Source: an uncultured Alphaproteobacteria bacterium | GTDB lineage: Bacteria; Pseudomonadota; Alphaproteobacteria; Rhizobiales; Aestuariivirgaceae | Length of the DNA stretch: 6,774 nt | Reading direction: 5' to 3' | Assembly: GCA_937868035.1 (NCBI GenBank) | Contig: CALMLK010000283.1 | Span: forward strand, 1-6,774 | Part shown: positions 1 through 4,374 of the stretch, piece after piece | Numbering within the stretch: position 1 is the stretch's first letter | How the letters are laid out: each line of letters opens with the position of its first letter | Made by a program: the position numbers and the translations under genes | Notes under the pieces: model-generated | Database searches by the model: none | Told to the model about the DNA's origin: nothing | Seen by the model: the letters and a program-made list of their open reading frames with translations, nothing else

Positions 1-1017
<1,017 letters not shown>

Positions 1018-1020
1018 GAC

Positions 1021-1027
1021 TCTCCTC
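1021..1027 (-). promoter_or_regulatory. Ribosome binding site deciding the dehydrogenase start
   Basis: The minus strand reads GAGGAGA here, about 4 nt before the ATG at 1017. The alternative ATG at 1032 lies upstream of this element and has no purine-rich site of its own, because it is preceded by the T-run of the terminator. The annotated protein therefore starts with MKLLTC and not with MVRRVMKLL. Confidence 0.8.
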
Positions 1028-1033
1028 ACCATG

Positions 1034-1064
1034 AAAAAACGGCCCGCGCAATGTGCACGGGCCG
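1034..1064 (-). terminator. Rho-independent terminator after hupE
   Basis: On the minus strand an 11-bp GC-rich stem (CGGCCCG against CGGGCCG plus an inner part with one C-A mismatch) closes a 3-nt loop at 1051-1053 and is followed directly by six T (1039-1034). It begins 28 nt after the hupE stop codon. Its T-run ends only a few bases before the Shine-Dalgarno sequence of the dehydrogenase, so it either separates the two genes or acts as an attenuator in the dehydrogenase leader. Confidence 0.85.
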
Positions 1065-1092
1065 CCGGAAAGGGATGCAGGAACGGAAAGGC

Positions 1093-1674
1093 TCAGAGCC
1101 ATCCCGCCAGAAGGCCGAGGCCCGCCGCCGCAATGGCGGCACCGCCAAGCCGCGCCGCGCGGGAGTCGATCACGCGGGCAAGTCCGAGGCCGGACGCAAC
1201 ACCCGTGGCATGGAGCGCGGCCGTAGCCGCAAGGAAGCCCAGCGCGTAGCTGGCGCCAGAGGCATCCACCGGCATTTCAGCGCCATGGGCATGGCCGTGG
1301 AAGATCGCGAAGACGGCGGCCAGTGCCATCGCCACGGCGACAGGCGCCTTCCAGCGCATCGCCACCGCAGCACCGAGCACGACGACAGAGAGGCCGATGC
1401 CCGCTTCAACAAACGGAACAGCAATATCAGCCATGCCAAGAGCGCCACCCACCAGCATGAAGCTAACAAAGCTCGCCGGCACGAGCCACAGCGCCCGGCC
1501 GCCGATCACCGCCGCAAACAGGCCAACGGCCACCATCGCCAGCACATGATCGAGACCGCCAACGGGATGCATGAAGCCGTGCACGAACCCGGCCGCATGG
1601 CCGGCGCCCGGATGCGCGAAGGCGCTGCCGCTCATCGCTGCGAGGATCAGTGTGGTGGGAAGAATGCGCTTCAT
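1093..1674 (-). CDS. hupE: HupE/UreJ family nickel/cobalt permease
   Basis: Predicted inner-membrane secondary transporter of 193 residues, a normal length for HupE/UreJ proteins, which take up Ni2+ or Co2+. A signal-like N-terminus (1-20) ends in SAFA, so the mature chain would begin with His21 in HPGAGH. The family signature HPVGGLDHVLAM is at 36-47 (His36, Asp42, His43), a second His-rich motif FHGHAHGAE at 125-133, and a further His155 in a hydrophobic helix. About six hydrophobic segments fill the rest. The ATG at 1674 has AAGGAG 7 nt upstream. The gene lies between a possible terminator of the amidase and a strong terminator of its own, so it is probably transcribed alone. No hydrogenase, urease or cobalamin gene is adjacent, so whether the cargo is Ni or Co cannot be decided. 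No cobalamin riboswitch core was found in the 133-nt upstream gap. Confidence 0.92.
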   Translation of the reverse strand: MKRILPTTLILAAMSGSAFAHPGAGHAAGFVHGFMHPVGGLDHVLAMVAVGLFAAVIGGRALWLVPASFVSFMLVGGALGMADIAVPFVEAGIGLSVVVLGAAVAMRWKAPVAVAMALAAVFAIFHGHAHGAEMPVDASGASYALGFLAATAALHATGVASGLGLARVIDSRAARLGGAAIAAAGLGLLAGWL

Positions 1675-1771
1675 GGGGCCGCTCCTTTGCTCTGGCTGGG
1701 CGCGGAATCCTGGTCCGTCCGCCCGTGTGAGGTTGCCGTCTTAGCAGCCGGAACGCCCCTGTCCAGCGCGC

Positions 1772-1788
1772 AAAAACGCCGCGCGGCG
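1772..1788 (-). terminator. Possible weak intrinsic terminator after the amidase
   Basis: On the minus strand the self-complementary CGCCGCGCGGCG (1788-1777) can form a short stem with a 4-nt loop, followed by five T (1776-1772). It starts 19 nt past the amidase stop codon. The stem is only about 4 bp once loop constraints are counted, so termination may be partial and some readthrough into hupE is possible. Confidence 0.45.
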
Positions 1789-1807
1789 CAGCAAAAGCGA
1801 AGCCCCC

Positions 1808-3214
1808 TCAATATCCCGGTGGCCGCGCCTTGTGGAAGTCCGTGGCCTGTTCGAAGGCTTCCGAGATGCGCAGCACCGTCTTGTCGTCGAACATGCGCCC
1901 GATCACATGCAGGCCCGCAGGAAGACCGGCCGCCGTGAATCCGCAAGGGACACTCGCCGCTGGCTGTTGCGTCAGGTTGAAGGGATAGGTGAAAGGCGTC
2001 CAGTTCACCCACTTGCCCTTTGCATCTGGGTCAGCGGGCTGCAACAGGCCGGCACCAAAGGCCGGGATGGGCAGTGTTGGTGTGAGCAGCGCATCAAACC
2101 CGTCCATGAACAGCCGCATCTGCGTGCCCAGCAGGCCGCGCGCCCGGTTGGCATCGAACAGGTCCTGCACGGTGATCGAGGCCGCCTGCTCCACCACGTC
2201 AGCCAAGGCTGGATCAAGCAGCGCCTTCTTTTCGGGCGGCAGGGCACCGAGTATGCTGCGCGCTCCTGAGAACCAGATCACCCGGAAACAGTCCGCCGGA
2301 TCGGAAAATCCGGGATCGACCTCCTTGATCTCGGCCCCGAGATCCGCGAGCACATCCACGGCCCGCTTCACCAGTGCCGCAATATCGGGGTTCACATCAA
2401 CATAGCCGAGGCGCGGGCTGTAGGCGATGCGCAGGCCTTTCACGCCCTTGCCCAGACCCTTCGTGTAATCCGCCCCATCATAGGCGCAGGAGAACCAGTC
2501 GCGGCTGTCCGGCCGCGTGATGGCGTTCATCATCAGGGCTGAATCCTTCACGCGCCGCGACATGGGCCCGACATGGGCCACGGTGCCGAAGGGCGAGAGC
2601 GGCCAGGCGGGCACGCGGCCAAAGGAGGGCTTGTGGCCGAAGGTGCCGGTGAAGCCTGCCGGGATGCGGATGGAGCCTCCGCCATCGGTGCCAAGAGCGA
2701 GCGGCGCATAACCCGCCGCCAATCCCGCCGCCGAACCGCCCGACGAGCCGCCGGGCGTAAGGTCGGTGTTCCACGGATTGCGCGTGATGCCGGTGAGCGG
2801 CCCGTCCGTCACGCCCTTCCAGCCGAATTCCGGCGTCGTGGTCATGCCGATGAACACCGCACCCGCTTCCCGCAGGCGGGCAACCGAGGGGGCATCATCT
2901 TCCCACGGCTGGTCGCGCGGCACGGTCTTCGAGCCCCGCAGCGTGGGCCAGCCCTTCACCAGCAGCAGGTCCTTCACCAGCACGGGTACACCATCGAGTG
3001 GAGACAGAGGCTCACCCTTCTTCCAGCGCTTGTGGGAGGCGTTGGCCATGGCCAGGGTCATCGTCTCGTCGATCAGGGACATGGCGTTGAGCCGCGGCTC
3101 CTGCGCCCGTACCTGCGCCAGGCAGGCGCGCGCCACATCGACGGGCGAAAAATCCTGCTTCCCGTATCCCTTGCCAAGTTTGCTGGCCGACAGCCAGTTG
3201 AGGTCCTTCGCCAT
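1808..3214 (-). CDS. Amidase signature (AS) family hydrolase
   Basis: Predicted cytoplasmic amide-bond hydrolase of 468 residues, typical for the amidase-signature family (GatA, FAAH and many bacterial amidases). The Ser-cisSer-Lys triad is visible: Lys81 in PVLVKD, cis-Ser157 in TPGGSSGGS and nucleophile Ser181 in GTDGGGSIRIPAG. The 24-residue gap between the two serines matches GatA and FAAH. The C-terminal part (about 375-445) has the family's LTPTLPIPA and PAGLHVIGR stretches. It is unlikely to be the tRNA amidotransferase subunit GatA, because no gatB or gatC is adjacent and the glycine-rich motif reads TDGGGS instead of SDTGGS. The true substrate is unknown. The frame stays open to 3502, but ATG 3214 has AGGAG 8 nt upstream and gives a family-like N-terminus, so the upstream extension is discarded. 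No signal peptide is visible. Confidence 0.93.
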   Translation of the reverse strand: MAKDLNWLSASKLGKGYGKQDFSPVDVARACLAQVRAQEPRLNAMSLIDETMTLAMANASHKRWKKGEPLSPLDGVPVLVKDLLLVKGWPTLRGSKTVPRDQPWEDDAPSVARLREAGAVFIGMTTTPEFGWKGVTDGPLTGITRNPWNTDLTPGGSSGGSAAGLAAGYAPLALGTDGGGSIRIPAGFTGTFGHKPSFGRVPAWPLSPFGTVAHVGPMSRRVKDSALMMNAITRPDSRDWFSCAYDGADYTKGLGKGVKGLRIAYSPRLGYVDVNPDIAALVKRAVDVLADLGAEIKEVDPGFSDPADCFRVIWFSGARSILGALPPEKKALLDPALADVVEQAASITVQDLFDANRARGLLGTQMRLFMDGFDALLTPTLPIPAFGAGLLQPADPDAKGKWVNWTPFTYPFNLTQQPAASVPCGFTAAGLPAGLHVIGRMFDDKTVLRISEAFEQATDFHKARPPGY

Positions 3215-3222
3215 GAAACATA

Positions 3223-3227
3223 CTCCT
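3223..3227 (-). promoter_or_regulatory. Ribosome binding site deciding the amidase start
   Basis: The minus strand reads AGGAG 8 nt before ATG 3214. The frame is open for nearly 290 nt further upstream, but none of the upstream in-frame starts gives residues resembling an amidase N-terminus, so this site fixes the start. Confidence 0.75.
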
Positions 3228-3295
3228 GATCGGCCGAGAACAGCACCGTTTCCTGTCACAATCACGGCCTTTTTCCCGCTTTCCGGGTGCGGGCG

Positions 3296-3317
3296 GGATG
3301 AACGCCGGATGAACGCG
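3296..3317. repeat. Tandem direct repeat GGATGAACGC, 11-bp period
   Basis: Two perfect copies of GGATGAACGC (3296-3305 and 3307-3316) are separated by a single C, giving an 11-bp period, close to one helical turn. It lies inside the divergent intergenic region, about 80-100 bp before the amidase start, so a tandem protein-binding site is conceivable. No known regulator is recognised. Confidence 0.6.
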
Positions 3318-3329
3318 CCATTCAGCGCC

Positions 3330-3346
3330 GGTTCCGCCCGGGAACC
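3330..3346. promoter_or_regulatory. Perfect inverted repeat GGTTCC-N5-GGAACC between divergent genes
   Basis: The arms GGTTCC (3330-3335) and GGAACC (3341-3346) flank GCCCG. This could be an operator for a dimeric regulator. Alternatively the two arms could be back-to-back -35 elements of the alphaproteobacterial general-stress sigma factor EcfG, whose known consensus is GGAAC-N16/17-CGTT. Rightward, GGAAC is followed after 17 nt by AGTT (3363-3366), which would place a start about 25 nt before the small exported gene. Leftward, CGTT occurs after 15 nt (3315-3312), one base short of the usual spacing. Confidence 0.4.
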
Positions 3347-3385
3347 ATAAGACCTGTTTCCAAGTTTAGTGCTTATCCAACCGGG

Positions 3386-3392
3386 AAGGAGG
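3386..3392 (+). promoter_or_regulatory. Strong ribosome binding site of the 62-residue gene
   Basis: AAGGAGG ends 6 nt before ATG 3399 and is a near-perfect Shine-Dalgarno sequence. It shows that the short frame is translated from 3399 and not from the earlier in-frame start at 3369, and it is the main evidence that this gene is real. Confidence 0.8.
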
Positions 3393-3398
3393 TTCAAT

Positions 3399-3587
3399 AT
3401 GATCAGATACATGCTTTTCGTGATGGCCGTCGCCGGTTCAGCTGCCACGGCAATCGCTGCCATCTCGCCGCGGGTTGTAGTCTCCAATCCCCACAACATC
3501 ACGGTTGTGGCGAAAAACCAGGCTTTCCCGCAGATCGGCCCGCTCGTCTTTGAAGAGTGCGCGGTCGAGGATTGTTCGGAGGAATAA
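3399..3587 (+). CDS. Small exported protein of unknown function (62 aa)
   Basis: I do not recognise a family. The N-terminus (residues 1-20) is a hydrophobic signal or anchor starting MIRYMLFVMAV and ending in ATAIA, a plausible signal-peptidase I site before Ala21, which would leave a mature peptide of about 42 residues. The mature part is mildly hydrophobic and then acidic, with Cys54 and Cys59 in a short C-terminal CAVEDC motif and an SEE end; the two cysteines could form a disulfide in the periplasm. An excellent Shine-Dalgarno sequence precedes the start. It is divergent from the amidase, and its promoter may carry a GGAAC-type stress-sigma -35 element. About 170 nt of structured non-coding DNA and a strong terminator follow. 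The gene is probably real, but its function is unknown. Confidence 0.7.
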   Translation: MIRYMLFVMAVAGSAATAIAAISPRVVVSNPHNITVVAKNQAFPQIGPLVFEECAVEDCSEE

Positions 3588-3596
3588 CGCGTTTAC

Positions 3597-3624
3597 GCCG
3601 GTTTCCCCTGCAACGGGAGCCGGC
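3597..3624 (+). other. GC-rich hairpin just after the 62-residue gene
   Basis: GCCGGTTTCCC (3597-3607) pairs with GGGAGCCGGC (3615-3624) with one G-T wobble and one bulged T, around a 7-nt loop. It begins 9 nt after the stop codon but is not followed by a T-run, so it is not a classical terminator. It could protect the mRNA 3' end or belong to the structured element that follows. Confidence 0.5.
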
Positions 3625-3629
3625 AGTCA

Positions 3630-3701
3630 TGAACCGGGGTCGGCCCTGATGGCCTGAAATCACCCGCCCCCTCGCCAGGCCGCAAGGCTGACCCCGGTTC
3701 A
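3630..3701 (+). repeat. Long imperfect hairpin with 16-nt arms (candidate structured RNA)
   Basis: The arm TGAACCGGGGTCGGCC (3630-3645) is complementary to GGCTGACCCCGGTTCA (3686-3701), with 15 Watson-Crick pairs and one G-T wobble. Inside, GGCCTG (3651-3656) pairs with CAGGCC (3676-3681), so the whole 72 nt can fold into one long two-stem structure. A short TTTT run follows at 3705. No coding frame of substance crosses it on the plus strand. It may be an untranslated structured RNA, a 3' UTR element, or a palindromic repeat found elsewhere in the genome. Confidence 0.6.
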
Positions 3702-3755
3702 CCCTTTTCTCCCGCCGGCCCCCGATCCCCTGCAAACAGATCCGCACCCCGGCCC

Positions 3756-3785
3756 AAACCCTGAACCTCCGGTTCAGGGTTTTTT
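3756..3785 (+). terminator. Strong rho-independent terminator
   Basis: AAACCCTGAACC (3756-3767) and GGTTCAGGGTTT (3771-3782) form a perfect 12-bp stem around a 3-nt loop (TCC). A run of six T (3780-3785) overlaps the end of the stem. The direction is rightward. The nearest upstream gene on this strand ends 168 nt earlier, so it ends either a long 3' UTR of the 62-residue gene or an independent small RNA. It insulates the c-di-GMP pair from upstream transcription. Confidence 0.92.
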
Positions 3786-3882
3786 GTTTCGACAAAGGGG
3801 AAGGAGAAGAATTTGCGTCAAGCCGTGCAGTCTACGCTAACACAACCTTAAGGCTGTAACTGCGTGAGTATTCTCCACTGAA

Positions 3883-3924
3883 TTGCCGTTAACCTTTGAC
3901 GCCCTATCACGGTTACCGGACAAT
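3883..3924 (+). promoter_or_regulatory. Overlapping candidate housekeeping promoter elements before the c-di-GMP pair
   Basis: Two sigma-70-like pairs overlap. TTGCCG (3883-3888) lies 16 bp before TATCAC (3905-3910), and TTGACG (3896-3901) lies 17 bp before GACAAT (3919-3924). The second has the better -35, but its start point would fall in the Shine-Dalgarno sequence of the next gene, so the first is the more workable. A promoter is expected somewhere in 3786-3939, because a terminator lies just upstream. Apart from these elements I see nothing definite in that 154-nt gap. Confidence 0.27.
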
Positions 3925-3939
3925 CTGGGAGTTCCTCAC

Positions 3940-4344
3940 ATGAAGAAAACAATGCTTGCGCTCTTGCCCGTGGCAGCCCTCGCCCTCGCCTGGCCGCCGC
4001 CCGCCATGGCTGGGAGTTTGCAGGATGGCGACCTGCTCGCCCTGCAAGTCACCCTGCAATCCTATATCGATGCGTCACTGGTGAACGGTGCGCTTTTGTC
4101 GGTCGATGCCGAGAGCGGCAAGACGGTTCAATATTTCCCGACGAAGGCCCACCCCAAGGTGATGGCGCTGGGGAACGACTACGTGATGTGCGCCGAAGTC
4201 GTCGATGCCGAAGGCAAGGCCAGCATGGCGGATTTCTACATCACCCGGAACGGCGGCAACTTCGTGGTGTTCCAGTCTGTCGTGGGCCACGACCCGCTGC
4301 TCGAAAAGCTGATGGCCGATAACCGCGTCTCCATGGCGAACTGA
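3940..4344 (+). CDS. Periplasmic protein of unknown function upstream of a GGDEF-EAL gene (134 aa)
   Basis: I do not recognise a named family. A classical signal peptide is visible: MKK, a hydrophobic core at 5-20 and AMA at 22-24, so the mature protein starts at Gly25 and is about 110 residues. The mature part alternates an amphipathic helix (about 30-48) with beta-like stretches, and two segments share DAE-GK (56-61 and 89-93), hinting at two related beta-hairpins. There is one cysteine (Cys84, in YVMCAEV), so no internal disulfide is possible. ATG 3940 is preceded by GGGAG 8 nt upstream; a longer reading from TTG 3883 would put 19 polar residues before the signal peptide and is rejected. 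The stop is 30 nt before the GTG of the membrane c-di-GMP enzyme and no terminator lies between, so the two are probably cotranscribed. A role as ligand or regulator of the sensor's periplasmic domain is inference, by analogy to pairs such as YfiR/YfiN. Confidence 0.85.
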   Translation: MKKTMLALLPVAALALAWPPPAMAGSLQDGDLLALQVTLQSYIDASLVNGALLSVDAESGKTVQYFPTKAHPKVMALGNDYVMCAEVVDAEGKASMADFYITRNGGNFVVFQSVVGHDPLLEKLMADNRVSMAN

Positions 4345-4374
4345 CGAACCGGGGAAGCATCGGCAGAGACCATC

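Noticed and set aside
1675..1807. Cobalamin riboswitch upstream of hupE
   Set aside because: The minus strand has a stretch (CCAGGATTCCGCGCC) loosely like the B12 box, and HupE genes can be B12-controlled. However, the gap is only 133 nt, no GCCACTG-like core or other conserved parts are seen, and part of the gap is the amidase terminator.
3215..3502. N-terminal extension of the amidase (open frame continuing upstream)
   Set aside because: The AGGAG-preceded ATG at 3214 gives a family-length protein. The extension crosses the repeats of the divergent region and overlaps the small exported gene, and its residues do not look like an amidase N-terminus.
3499..3795. Minus-strand 98-residue open frame over the structured intergenic region
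   Set aside because: It runs through the terminator and the long hairpin, is rich in Arg/Gly/Pro as expected of random GC-rich sequence, and lacks a convincing ribosome binding site.
3801..3851. Possible 12-codon leader peptide starting at TTG 3813 after AAGGAG
   Set aside because: A purine-rich site 6 nt before a TTG is suggestive, but the frame is very short, uses a rare start, shows no regulatory codon run or attenuator hairpin, and may lie upstream of the true promoter.
3883..3939. Earlier TTG start for the 134-residue periplasmic protein
   Set aside because: It would add 19 mostly polar residues before a textbook signal peptide and overlaps likely promoter elements. ATG 3940 with GGGAG upstream is better.
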